A stretch of 64,000 bases of DNA from NCBI RefSeq assembly GCF_033878955.1, contig NZ_CP138858.1:434001-498000 (forward strand). The letters are read 5' to 3'. Of this stretch, positions 25,708 through 34,108 are shown in pieces; the stretch's first letter is position 1, and each line of letters begins with the position of its first letter. Source of the DNA: Coraliomargarita algicola. GTDB lineage: Bacteria > Verrucomicrobiota > Verrucomicrobiia > Opitutales > Coraliomargaritaceae. Made by a program: the position numbers and the translations under genes. The notes beneath the pieces were generated by a model, which did not search any database, had not been told where the DNA came from, and was given only the letters and a program-made list of their open reading frames with translations.

Positions 25708-27222
25708 TTATTCCAATTCTAGCTTAAACCCAATCGCCAACGCTTCTGGTAAGCGCTTAGGAAGCGTGATTTTCAAACCATCCGCACTGCGCTCCCAAGT
25801 GATCAATTCATCACTACCCAATAACGAAATAGTGCGAATGGATTTCTCCAGTAATCCTCCTTCAGCGAGTGTCTTAATCAAAATATCCTCCGTAGGCGGA
25901 ACGAGCACTAAGGCATACAGGTCGCCATCCTTGGTAGTAAAGCGAATATCCTGCTGGCACCATGCCTTGTGATTTTCACTCCCACGCCCGTCCTTAATTT
26001 TAAGCGGCCCTTCACCAAAGATCTTCCATGGACGCGTTCCGTAGATGCCCTCGCCATTCACATCGAACAGGTCCTTAAAGGCATTCAGATACTCCATTTG
26101 ATTGTCAGGGATAAGCCCCTCCCCTGTCAGGGCAATGTTGAGCATGATCACTCCGTTCTTACTCACAGAATCGATCGCATTACCGATCATAACCGGGATG
26201 CTCATCCTGTTGGTCGCACCGTCGCGATAGAACCATGTCCCCGAGAGGTCAGTGGCCCACATCCATGGCTCAGGCTCAATCTTCGCAGCACTGCCGCGCT
26301 CCATATTGTAGGTAAATGCCTTCTTATTCTGGCTCGGATTCTTAAAGGAGAGCACGACATCCTGCTTGCCCTTGTTTTCCCTCAGGTCCTTGTTTACATA
26401 ATCGGTGAACAGCTTGATACCGAGGCTATTGCCCGTCTGAATGGTCGGATACGGCGAGTCGTTGTTAAACATATCGGGATCATACTTTTCGATGACCTCC
26501 CAACAGCGCTGATACCAATGTTCGTTCCAGGCCGGATCGCTGCTATACCCCGTAGGCGAATAGTCCATATTGAATAGCTTCCACTCCAGTGTGCCCTCTT
26601 TCTGGAACGGGCGGGCAGTATTGAAGAAACGTGGTGACCAATAGAGGTGAGTCGATACGCCGAATTTCAACCCGTGCTTTCGTGCAGCCGTTTTCCACTC
26701 CTTCAGCGTGTCACGCTTCGGCCCCATATCGACTGAGTTCCATGGGTGGAAGGAATCATACATGTCGAAGTTATCATGGTGAGTCGCCACCGGCATGATG
26801 AAGTGTGCACCAACTTCCTTGACTGTTTTCACCAGTGCATCGGGATCCCATTTTTCTGCTTTAAAGTTCGGAATTAAATCCTCGTAACCGAATTCGGAAT
26901 GATGTCCATAGTGCTGATCATGCCATGCGGTGAGACGGTCAATTGCATCTGCCACTACCTGAGACTTCACAGTCAGTTGGCCCTCTGAACCATACATCCA
27001 GGCACCATAGTGCGAACCATCATGCGGACGACCGTCGTCCACCGAAGACGGGATGCCCCAGTGGAACCAAACACCCAGCTTACCATCCACAAACCATTCA
27101 GGGACAGTATAGTTCTCGGCGAGTGATTCCCAGTTTGGGTTGATCGGACCTGCGACGGCCTGACTTGTGAGTGCCATGCATGCACCGAGCAAAGTCGATT
27201 TAATCAGGGAGGTATATTTCAT
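25708..27222 (-). CDS. GH29-like alpha-L-fucosidase, secreted
   Basis: This 504-residue protein has a signal peptide ending QAVA and a GH29-type barrel: WFVDGKLGVWFHWGIPS near residue 45-60, then FIMPVATHHDNFDMYDS (HHDNF at about 148-152). The nucleophile candidate is Asp255 in MFNNDSPYP, where most GH29 proteins have WFD. It diverges from the other fucosidase in the window (14215-15672), so the two likely differ in linkage or in the tolerated sulfation pattern. A sulfatase lies 45 bp upstream on the same strand, a pairing seen repeatedly in fucan loci. The active-site change from WFD to NND is worth noting. Confidence 0.83.
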   Translation of the reverse strand: MKYTSLIKSTLLGACMALTSQAVAGPINPNWESLAENYTVPEWFVDGKLGVWFHWGIPSSVDDGRPHDGSHYGAWMYGSEGQLTVKSQVVADAIDRLTAWHDQHYGHHSEFGYEDLIPNFKAEKWDPDALVKTVKEVGAHFIMPVATHHDNFDMYDSFHPWNSVDMGPKRDTLKEWKTAARKHGLKFGVSTHLYWSPRFFNTARPFQKEGTLEWKLFNMDYSPTGYSSDPAWNEHWYQRCWEVIEKYDPDMFNNDSPYPTIQTGNSLGIKLFTDYVNKDLRENKGKQDVVLSFKNPSQNKKAFTYNMERGSAAKIEPEPWMWATDLSGTWFYRDGATNRMSIPVMIGNAIDSVSKNGVIMLNIALTGEGLIPDNQMEYLNAFKDLFDVNGEGIYGTRPWKIFGEGPLKIKDGRGSENHKAWCQQDIRFTTKDGDLYALVLVPPTEDILIKTLAEGGLLEKSIRTISLLGSDELITWERSADGLKITLPKRLPEALAIGFKLELE

Positions 27223-27267
27223 ATTCGAATTACTAGGTTTCTCTATTTCTGTAGGCTTGAATTCGAC

Positions 27268-28713
27268 TTAATGCCCACCCTTCTGTATTTTCACTTCCGG
27301 GTAATCTGCAGCTGCGAGTGATGTCATCGGATCCCCCAGTGCGTCCATTTGTGCTTCCAGCAGACGAGTCATCTCAGAGAGTTTGGCGGCATACTCCGGA
27401 TTTCCAGACAGATCATTCATCTCCAGCGGATCCTTATCGATATTGAAGAGCTTTATTTTCTTCAGCTGCGGATAAGCGATGATCTTCCAACCATCCTTCA
27501 TAATCATCCGCTGCGTGCCCATGTAAGCACCATACATGGCGTCATAGCTTTGACTCGCAGAACCATCCAACAGAGGCAAGACACTCTTGTAGTCGATGCC
27601 TTCCGGCACCTCCCCGGCAATATCCAGGGCGGTTGCCATGGCATCCTGAATGTAAATCGGGGTATCTAGCTTCTTACCAGAGGGCACACCAGGACCGCAC
27701 ACAATAAAGGGCGCACACATCCCATCTTCATACATATTCTGCTTACCGACCAAGCCGTGATGCCCGACCGACAAACCATGGTCCGAGGAGAAGATGATCC
27801 AGGTATTATCCGCTTTACCTGAGGCTTCCAAGGCATCGAGGATGCGGCCGATCTGTGCATCCATGTGAGTAATACTGGCGTAGTATTCCTGGCGGTTCAC
27901 CTTGACCGCGAATTCAGTGCGGGGAAAAGGCATCAACTTTTCGTCGCGAATAATAGGCACGCCCTTTGCCCCCTGATCTTCATACTGAGGCACAAAATTC
28001 TTCGGAACCTGTATCCGCTCAAGTGGGTAGCGGTCCACATATTCTTTGGGAGCCTGCCGCGGGTCATGCGGTGCATTGAATGCCAGATACATGAAAAATG
28101 GTGTCTCTTTATCGGCCGCAGTTTCAATGAAGCCGATGCTCTCATCTGCAAGCACCTCACTCCAGTGCGTGCCGCCTTCCCAGAATCCGCCTTGCGCCGG
28201 ATCCCATGGTTTCCAGCCGCTTTCGTAGTCGGCTTCATCTTTGGGACGATTGTAGCCAGCAGGCTTTTGCTTGGGCATACCGGCACGAACAGTGCCAGCA
28301 TGGTCGAACACTTTGGGCACACTGATTCCGCCGACATGCCACTTCCCCGTCATGTAAGTCTCATAGCCTTGATCTGCCATAAGCTGCGACCAACTCTTGC
28401 GCTCACCTGCCCCAACCTGCTTGACCGCAGCTTGCGCGCGCCACAGGAAGACGCCGGTATTTAAACAAGAGCGACTCGCCACACATACCGCTCCGCCCCA
28501 CGCTCCCATATTATAGGCTTTGCTAAAGCTCGTGCCTTGATTCACAAGACGATCCAAATTGGGCGTATCGATATCCGTCAGACCATGCGCCCCAATCGAC
28601 TCATAGACTTGGTCGTCGGAGAAGATAAAGAGGATATTCGGCTTCTCTGCATGAGCAGATACCGAGAATAATGAGGTAAGGATCAGTCCTAAGTAGAGGG
28701 GTTTCATTTTCAT
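27268..28713 (-). CDS. secreted S1 family sulfatase (CVASR type)
   Basis: This 481-residue sulfatase has a signal peptide ending SAHA and metal-binding PNILFIFSDDQ. The formylglycine motif is CVASR at residue 77, with SCLNTG after it. The distal IIFSSDHGLSVGHHG has Asp-His in place of Asp-Asn, and the following GKQNMYEDGMCAPFIV loop is of the choline-sulfatase/iduronate-sulfatase-like branch. Its start overlaps the stop of a truncated SGNH hydrolase gene by four bases (ATGA). The GH29-like gene follows 45 bp downstream. The substrate is probably a sulfated fucan fragment (inference). Confidence 0.9.
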   Translation of the reverse strand: MKMKPLYLGLILTSLFSVSAHAEKPNILFIFSDDQVYESIGAHGLTDIDTPNLDRLVNQGTSFSKAYNMGAWGGAVCVASRSCLNTGVFLWRAQAAVKQVGAGERKSWSQLMADQGYETYMTGKWHVGGISVPKVFDHAGTVRAGMPKQKPAGYNRPKDEADYESGWKPWDPAQGGFWEGGTHWSEVLADESIGFIETAADKETPFFMYLAFNAPHDPRQAPKEYVDRYPLERIQVPKNFVPQYEDQGAKGVPIIRDEKLMPFPRTEFAVKVNRQEYYASITHMDAQIGRILDALEASGKADNTWIIFSSDHGLSVGHHGLVGKQNMYEDGMCAPFIVCGPGVPSGKKLDTPIYIQDAMATALDIAGEVPEGIDYKSVLPLLDGSASQSYDAMYGAYMGTQRMIMKDGWKIIAYPQLKKIKLFNIDKDPLEMNDLSGNPEYAAKLSEMTRLLEAQMDALGDPMTSLAAADYPEVKIQKGGH

Positions 28714-28970
28714 AGTTGTATATTTCCATTCGCAGACATGGGCCGATAGACATTGGCCTTCCTCTTCAGGAGATGCCGCAGCTGTAAATTGTATCCGATT
28801 GAAATCGAATCCCCCAGAATCAGCACATTGGGAAGCTCCGGATCGGGGGTAAAACTCCAGTCCGCCTTTCGGTCAAATTCCGCCAGCGAACCCGCCTCCG
28901 GAGCCGCGCGAAGAGAGAGCGTAAATAAACCGAGAATGAGGGCAAGCAAGGGCAAGAATGATTTCTTCAT
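28710..28970 (-). pseudogene. SGNH/GDSL hydrolase N-terminal remnant
   Basis: From ATG 28970 only 86 residues are encoded: a signal peptide (LLALILGLFTLSLRA), then PNVLILGDSISIGYNLQLRHLLKRKANVYRP, the block I GDS motif of SGNH hydrolases. The frame stops right after MSANGNIQL. SGNH enzymes are normally about 200-290 residues, and the full-length homolog at 40005-40826 continues through an N-rich block and a C-terminal His block. Those are absent here, so catalytic Asp/His are lost. The stop overlaps the sulfatase start in an ATGA, so a deletion has probably joined the fragment to the sulfatase gene. It may still serve as a translated leader. Confidence 0.75.
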
Positions 28971-29216
28971 GGTTTCACAATTATAGCGAAATACGGCTAC
29001 ATTGATATCCCGATAATACGGGATATATTGGCAACATGTCCTTATAAATGGTTCATCGTCATTTGGAGTGAAAGCCATTGAGAAATGCACGCTCGGAGAG
29101 CGGTCGACCTCGCTACGATTCTTCTGATCTACAACCAAACTGTAGCGATGCGACGCGAGTCGCGTCTGTTTTAGACGAGAGGCCTAGCAGCGGTGAAGCA
29201 CTCGCCTCTAACATGC

Positions 29217-29263
29217 TCAATCACAACAGTGGCGATCGAGTCTGGCACTGTTGTTGTGATTGA
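29217..29263. repeat. inverted repeat
   Basis: TCAATCACAACAGTG (29217-29231) pairs with the reverse-complementary CACTG...TGTGATTGA at 29246-29263, with a three-base bulge. It is a stable hairpin in non-coding DNA, without a T-tract. Confidence 0.6.
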
Positions 29264-29442
29264 CTATCATCGCCCGCGTTACCAAGGCTCCGGCTGAGCA
29301 GGAAGAGGCGTTTCAACGGTAGCCGAATCGGGATCATACGCGAATGGCGCAGACTAAAGCGCACTGCTACTGGTTCCGGCTTCACACAAATCCAATTTAT
29401 CTAGAGCCATATTCAGAAAAAAACTGATAAAAACTCTGCTGG

Positions 29443-29521
29443 TGTAGCGGATCGGCGAAGCCGTTTCGACCGACGGTTGTAGCGTTGCCGCAACTCGAAA
29501 TCGCTTCGCGAGTCCGCTACA
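29443..29521. repeat. 79-bp REP/MITE-like imperfect palindrome
   Basis: The element begins TGTAGCGGATCGGCGAAGC and ends GCTTCGCGAGTCCGCTACA, the same sequence reverse-complemented with a few changes. A second TTTCGA/TCGAAA arm pair lies inside. The perfect terminal TGTAGCGGA/TCCGCTACA ends and short length fit a REP-like or small non-autonomous element. Confidence 0.65.
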
Positions 29522-29702
29522 TTTAAACGAAAAATCATGCGTTATTATCTCAGCAAATTTCTGAGGATTGCTCTAAAGAACGGTGCGTAAGGTCTAATTG
29601 AAAGGGTGCCCTGCAAGGGTATCTATCGATAATATTTGTTCGCGGAAGAAGCTGCGAAAAGACTATCGAACTCGTTTTAAGGCTAATAAACCTCAAGACT
29701 AT

Positions 29703-31265
29703 TTACTTAGGACCCGCTCCGGCCGGGGTGGATGCATACCAAGCCGAAAACATTGCCTTCATGGCCTGGGCTTTTTCGGGATAAGCCCGGGTCAAATCCG
29801 TGGTTTCGGTAATGTCGTCCGCAAGATTGAAGAGCTCCCAATTGTTCCCCGAAGCGACAAGTTTCCAGTCGCCGAGGCGAACGGCTTTGCCCTTGGCCCA
29901 TTGCCAGTAGAGCGCTTGATCACGTGCCACCGACGTTTCAGGACTCTCAAATACTGGCAGGAGGCTCAGGCCCTGCATGGGAGTCACGGCTTCCCCACGA
30001 TACTCCGTGGGATAGTCGGCGCCGGTCAGATCGACGAGTGTTGCCATAATGTCGATGAAGTGACTCGGATACGCTGTGATGCTTCCGGCAGATGTGATCC
30101 CGAGCGGCCAGTTCACGATAAACGATGTGCAAATGCCCCCTTGGTAGCTGTCGCTTTTCGCTTTCCTGAAAGGAGTGTTCGAGACATTGGCCCAGTCGCT
30201 CCCCTGACTGGCCCAGTAGCCGACGCTGCCCATTTCCCCTTTAAACTTTTTACTCAGCCCCGCTTCAGGACTTTCGGCAGAGGCACCATTGTCCGAGGCA
30301 AACAGGATCAGCGTATTCTCAAGTTCACCGAGCGCTTCGAGTTGGGCCAATAACTGACCAATATTCTGATCCACGCGATCAATCATGGCCGCATAGATCG
30401 CCATCCGCTTGGCTTCCTTTGCCTGCTCCTCATCCGAGAGACTATCCCAGTCCCGATACGTGGGCTCGGAGATTTTGGTATCCTCGGGGATCAAACCGAG
30501 CGCTTTCATCTTCTGCCCCCGTGCGGCACGAATCGGCGCATAACCGTCCTTATAAACCGCTTCGTATTTGGCGATGTCCTCCGGCCAAGCCTGCAAGTTA
30601 TCGTGCGGGGCGGTGTAGGAAAGATAGAGGAAAAACGGCTTTTCACTCTCCTTATCCTCTTCGAGGAATTCCATGGCCCACTTGGTGTAGTAATCGGTCG
30701 TGTAAAAATCCGCCTCCTCAGGCGTATAGGGCCTAATCTGGCGCTCATCGAAATTGTAAACACGGGCCCCTGGTTTCTTTTGCGCGGGGGCGGATTCTCC
30801 GGGTCTTTTCAAGCCAGGGTTGAACTGATTATTCGCGCCATCCAAAAGACCGTAATAGCGGTCGAACCCGCGATCATAGAGGGACTCATTGGAATGGTGC
30901 TTGCCCGAGGCGTAAGTCCGGTAACCCGCTTCACGCAAGACCTCCCCCAAGGTGACCGAGTTCGTATAGTTACCGGGCTTTTGACTCGTGCCGGATTGTT
31001 GCGCGTAAACTCCCGTCAGCAAGCAGGCTCGTGAAGGAAAGCATTTTGCAGTGTTGTGCATCTGGGTGAAGCGAATCCCCTGAGCGGCCAAGCGGTCGAG
31101 GTTGGGCGTCTGAATCTCACTGCCGTAGCAGCCGATATCCGACCAACCCATATCATCCACCAGAATGAACACGATGTTCGGGCGTGTATCAGCCGAGGCA
31201 TTGACTGTGACAAATGAGAGCAATGCGACCAAGGTCGCTGCACAAGTTTGAATTATATACTTCAT
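29703..31265 (-). CDS. secreted arylsulfatase-like S1 sulfatase
   Basis: At 520 residues this is the longest sulfatase in the window. It has a signal peptide ending NASA, PNIVFILVDDMGWSDIGCYG, and formylglycine motif CFPSR at residue 75 followed by ACLLTGVYAQQSG. The distal LILFASDNGAS and GGICTSFIVNWP loops and the C-terminal LVASGNNWELFNL complete the fold. The overall pattern is of the arylsulfatase A-like branch. It is followed 9 bp upstream in transcription order by the next sulfatase (31275-32681), so three sulfatases and an oxidoreductase form a tight minus-strand run. It probably acts on a particular sulfate position of the shared polysaccharide. Confidence 0.92.
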   Translation of the reverse strand: MKYIIQTCAATLVALLSFVTVNASADTRPNIVFILVDDMGWSDIGCYGSEIQTPNLDRLAAQGIRFTQMHNTAKCFPSRACLLTGVYAQQSGTSQKPGNYTNSVTLGEVLREAGYRTYASGKHHSNESLYDRGFDRYYGLLDGANNQFNPGLKRPGESAPAQKKPGARVYNFDERQIRPYTPEEADFYTTDYYTKWAMEFLEEDKESEKPFFLYLSYTAPHDNLQAWPEDIAKYEAVYKDGYAPIRAARGQKMKALGLIPEDTKISEPTYRDWDSLSDEEQAKEAKRMAIYAAMIDRVDQNIGQLLAQLEALGELENTLILFASDNGASAESPEAGLSKKFKGEMGSVGYWASQGSDWANVSNTPFRKAKSDSYQGGICTSFIVNWPLGITSAGSITAYPSHFIDIMATLVDLTGADYPTEYRGEAVTPMQGLSLLPVFESPETSVARDQALYWQWAKGKAVRLGDWKLVASGNNWELFNLADDITETTDLTRAYPEKAQAMKAMFSAWYASTPAGAGPK

Positions 31266-31274
31266 GCTGGAATC

Positions 31275-32681
31275 TTAGTTCTTCTTTTGCATACGGGCAG
31301 GAGCAGGCAGACCATCATCACCCTGCTGCTTCATCCAAGCTGCAATCGAGTCCTTCAACTGATGCAGCGTGGCGGCATACTCGGGATTCTCCGCCAAATT
31401 CTCCAGCTCCCATGGATCCTTGGATAGATCATACAACTGAAACTCCGGATGCTTGCGAAAACGCTGAACCGCAGCCTCTGCGGCAGCGTCTGTTTGCGCC
31501 GCCTCCAGCCAGGATTGATAGAGTTGCCGCACGTGACGATCCGGCATCTTAGTGTCCTCATAACCGAAGTCGAAACCATTTATAACGCGCACCGCAAAGA
31601 GCTTATCCGGTGTAAAATTCCACATTAGCTTGAAGCGCCCATCGGTCACCGCACGCGAGACAAAGGGCGGCCCCTCTCGACCGCTGTTATAAGTAAAGAA
31701 TGCCTGTTCGCGATGCTCCTGAGTCTGCCCCAAGATCAGCGGAAGCAAGCTCCGACCATCCAAGTCGGACGGCACCTCTCCGCCGGCAGCATCAATGAGC
31801 GTGGGCACAATATCGCAATACTGGGCCAGCGCATCCGTCACCAAGGCACCGGACTCGACGCCCGGCCACTTGATGAGACAAGCCGAGCGGACGCCCCAAT
31901 CGTAATTGGTCCACTTGCCCCCCGGCATACCGGCACCATTTTCGTCCATCACGATCAGGACGGTATTGTCGTCCAAACCGAGTTTTTCGAGAAGCACCTG
32001 CGCCTTGCCGACTTGATCGTCGAAAAGCCGAACTTCCGCCAAATACTCCCGAAAGAAATGCCGGGTTTTCTCGGTGTCCACCATATGCGGTGGCAGCTTC
32101 AAGTCATCCAGTTCCCAGCGAGACGTGTCGCCCGCATCCCAGGGCGCATGCGCGTGGATGGAGCAGATAAAGAGACAAAACGGTTGTTCCGCATCGCGGG
32201 TCATAAAGGACTCCACACCGCTCCAATCTTCAGTCGAGACCCCTCTCGCATTACAGTTCGCCGGAAAGCCCTTCACCTTCTCAAAGGGATAGACCGACTT
32301 CGGATTAAAATGCGTTTTACCCGTCAAACCGACGCGGTAGCCAAGCCGCTCCAAATACTGCACGACACTTAAAGTCCCCAGCTTGGTCGCCTTGTGGTTT
32401 TCCATGCTGCCGTTGCGATGTGGTTGCAAGCCGGTGTAAAGCTCCGCACGCGCAGGCCCACAGACCGCCTGCGAGACAAACATGTTGGTAAAACGCAGCC
32501 CCTCTTCCGCCAGCTTATCGATGTTCGGGGATGTGCCGGGATTCTCCCCGCCGTAACAACCCAGGCTGGTGGCACTGATATCATCCGCCAGCAGAATCAG
32601 GAAATTCGGCTGCTTCGCCTGCGCACACAAACTAAACCACAGTCCCAGCAATATTATGAAATGTTCTCTACGCATACTCAT
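31275..32681 (-). CDS. secreted S1 sulfatase, heparan-sulfatase-like (CGPAR type)
   Basis: This 468-residue sulfatase has a signal peptide ending CAQA, metal-binding PNFLILLADDISATSLGCYGG and maturation motif CGPAR at residue 74 with AELYTGLQPHRNG. The distal VLIVMDENGAGMPGGKW has Glu-Asn where most family members have Asp-Asn. Together with the GPAR motif this points to the heparan N-sulfatase-like branch. A second ATG two codons in (32675) is an equally good start. Spacing to the neighbours is 9 and 11 bp, indicating one operon with 29703-31265 and 32693-34054. Confidence 0.9.
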   Translation of the reverse strand: MSMRREHFIILLGLWFSLCAQAKQPNFLILLADDISATSLGCYGGENPGTSPNIDKLAEEGLRFTNMFVSQAVCGPARAELYTGLQPHRNGSMENHKATKLGTLSVVQYLERLGYRVGLTGKTHFNPKSVYPFEKVKGFPANCNARGVSTEDWSGVESFMTRDAEQPFCLFICSIHAHAPWDAGDTSRWELDDLKLPPHMVDTEKTRHFFREYLAEVRLFDDQVGKAQVLLEKLGLDDNTVLIVMDENGAGMPGGKWTNYDWGVRSACLIKWPGVESGALVTDALAQYCDIVPTLIDAAGGEVPSDLDGRSLLPLILGQTQEHREQAFFTYNSGREGPPFVSRAVTDGRFKLMWNFTPDKLFAVRVINGFDFGYEDTKMPDRHVRQLYQSWLEAAQTDAAAEAAVQRFRKHPEFQLYDLSKDPWELENLAENPEYAATLHQLKDSIAAWMKQQGDDGLPAPARMQKKN

Positions 32682-32692
32682 CCCCGTAAGTG

Positions 32693-34054
32693 TTATGGTT
32701 TCAACTGAGCATTCACTGCTGCCAGTCGTCGTAAGAGTTCATTCGCTTTTTCCGGATAGGTCTGAATCAAGTTTTTCGTTTCACCGATATCCTCAGATAG
32801 ATTGAAAAGCTCGGTCTTCTTCTTGAACTGAACCAACTTCCAATCTCCCACACGAATCGAGTTATTACTGCGATAGAGGAAGAATTCCGGCGCTGGGAGT
32901 TCATCGATAGTTCCGGTCAACACAGAACGAATATCCCGTCCATCGATCACCCGATCCTGCGGCACGGGGGCTCCGGCCAGTGCCGCGATCGTCGGCAACA
33001 TGTCCAAGGTGGATGTCTGCACCTCACATTCAACACCTGCGGGCACCGTCCCCGGCTGCCATGCGATGCAGGGCACGCGGCAACCACCTTCGTAATCGGT
33101 AAACTTGCCGTCGCGAAATGGCGCGGCGGTGCCAGCGGCTTCTTTTTTCGACAACCATGGACCATTATCCGAGGTAAAGATCACCAGCGTGTTTTCGGCA
33201 ATCCCCTCTTCCCGCAAGGTCTTCAGCAGCTCACCGACCGACCAGTCCAACTCTTCGATCACATCGCCAAACAAACCGCGTTCACTTTTCTCTGCAAACG
33301 ACTCCGATGCGAACAAAGGCACGTGGGGCATGGCATGCGCCAAATAGAGGAAAAACGGTGCTTCTTGATTCTCCCGTATAAACGCCTGCGCTCGCTCGGT
33401 ATACATCCGGGTGATCTGCCCTTGGTCGACCGGCCACTCAATCACTTCATTGCCAAGCATCAAAGGTACTTTATCCCGATACAACTTTCTGCCGTTCTTT
33501 CCATCGAGATATTCAGCGCGCCCAAGCCCTTCATTGAAGACGACATTTTCGGCGAGCGGAATCTCGGGCGCTTGCCACATGTCATTGCTGTAGGGAATTC
33601 CATAATACAGATCAAAGCCCTGCGCGGTCGGCAAATACTGCGGACGGTGCCCCAGGTGCCACTTACCGATGAGCGCGGTCTGATAGCCAACCTCTTTGAG
33701 TAGCTCGGCAATGGTGATCTCCGAGGGTGGCATCCCATCTTTACTATAGGGAAAATAAACCTTGCCGTCATGCCCCCAACGCTTGGCGTAGCGCCCCGTC
33801 AAGAGCCCTGCTCGGGAGGGGGTGCAAATCGAGCTGGAGGAGGAGAAATCCGTAAAGCGCATCCCTTCCTCCGCCATGCGGTCAAGGTGCGGGGTCTCGT
33901 AGCCCTGCGCGCCATAGCAAGCGAGATCACCGTAGCCCAAATCATCGGTATAGATTAAGATGACATTGGTCGGTGTGGAATCAGCAGCACTCAGCCTTGC
34001 CAATAAAGCAAGGCATAGGCCCAAGAAAGAAAGATAACAGCGGACATTCTCCAT
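32693..34054 (-). CDS. secreted S1 family sulfatase
   Basis: This 453-residue sulfatase has a signal peptide (to about residue 23), NVILIYTDDLGYGDLACYG, and formylglycine motif CTPSR at residue 77 with AGLLTGRYAKRWG. It also has the distal LVIFTSDNGPW and the GGCRVPCIAWQPG loop. It is full length and intact. It lies 54 bp downstream of the Gfo/Idh/MocA oxidoreductase gene and 11 bp from the next sulfatase, which makes it the second gene of a four-gene minus-strand run. The sequence differs clearly from the other sulfatases in the window, consistent with each removing a different sulfate. Confidence 0.93.
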   Translation of the reverse strand: MENVRCYLSFLGLCLALLARLSAADSTPTNVILIYTDDLGYGDLACYGAQGYETPHLDRMAEEGMRFTDFSSSSSICTPSRAGLLTGRYAKRWGHDGKVYFPYSKDGMPPSEITIAELLKEVGYQTALIGKWHLGHRPQYLPTAQGFDLYYGIPYSNDMWQAPEIPLAENVVFNEGLGRAEYLDGKNGRKLYRDKVPLMLGNEVIEWPVDQGQITRMYTERAQAFIRENQEAPFFLYLAHAMPHVPLFASESFAEKSERGLFGDVIEELDWSVGELLKTLREEGIAENTLVIFTSDNGPWLSKKEAAGTAAPFRDGKFTDYEGGCRVPCIAWQPGTVPAGVECEVQTSTLDMLPTIAALAGAPVPQDRVIDGRDIRSVLTGTIDELPAPEFFLYRSNNSIRVGDWKLVQFKKKTELFNLSEDIGETKNLIQTYPEKANELLRRLAAVNAQLKP

Positions 34055-34108
34055 TATTCTGGGAGTGGTAGATTCGGCCTTGTTACAGCCTTTTCTGGGA
34101 CTTGAAAC

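Larger units (their letters stand above)
28971..29702. other. 732-bp gene-free stretch rich in inverted repeats
   Basis: No convincing gene is seen; open frames here are short and lack motifs. It contains two long imperfect hairpins (29217-29263 and 29443-29521) and a GC-rich CGACGCGAGTCGCGTC segment near 29150. It probably carries the promoter of the 28970-25708 gene run and marks a boundary between two operons of the locus. Confidence 0.55.

Noticed and set aside
28971..29138. N-terminal extension of the SGNH remnant
   Set aside because: The added residues have no signal-like or conserved pattern, while ATG 28970 begins a clear signal peptide.
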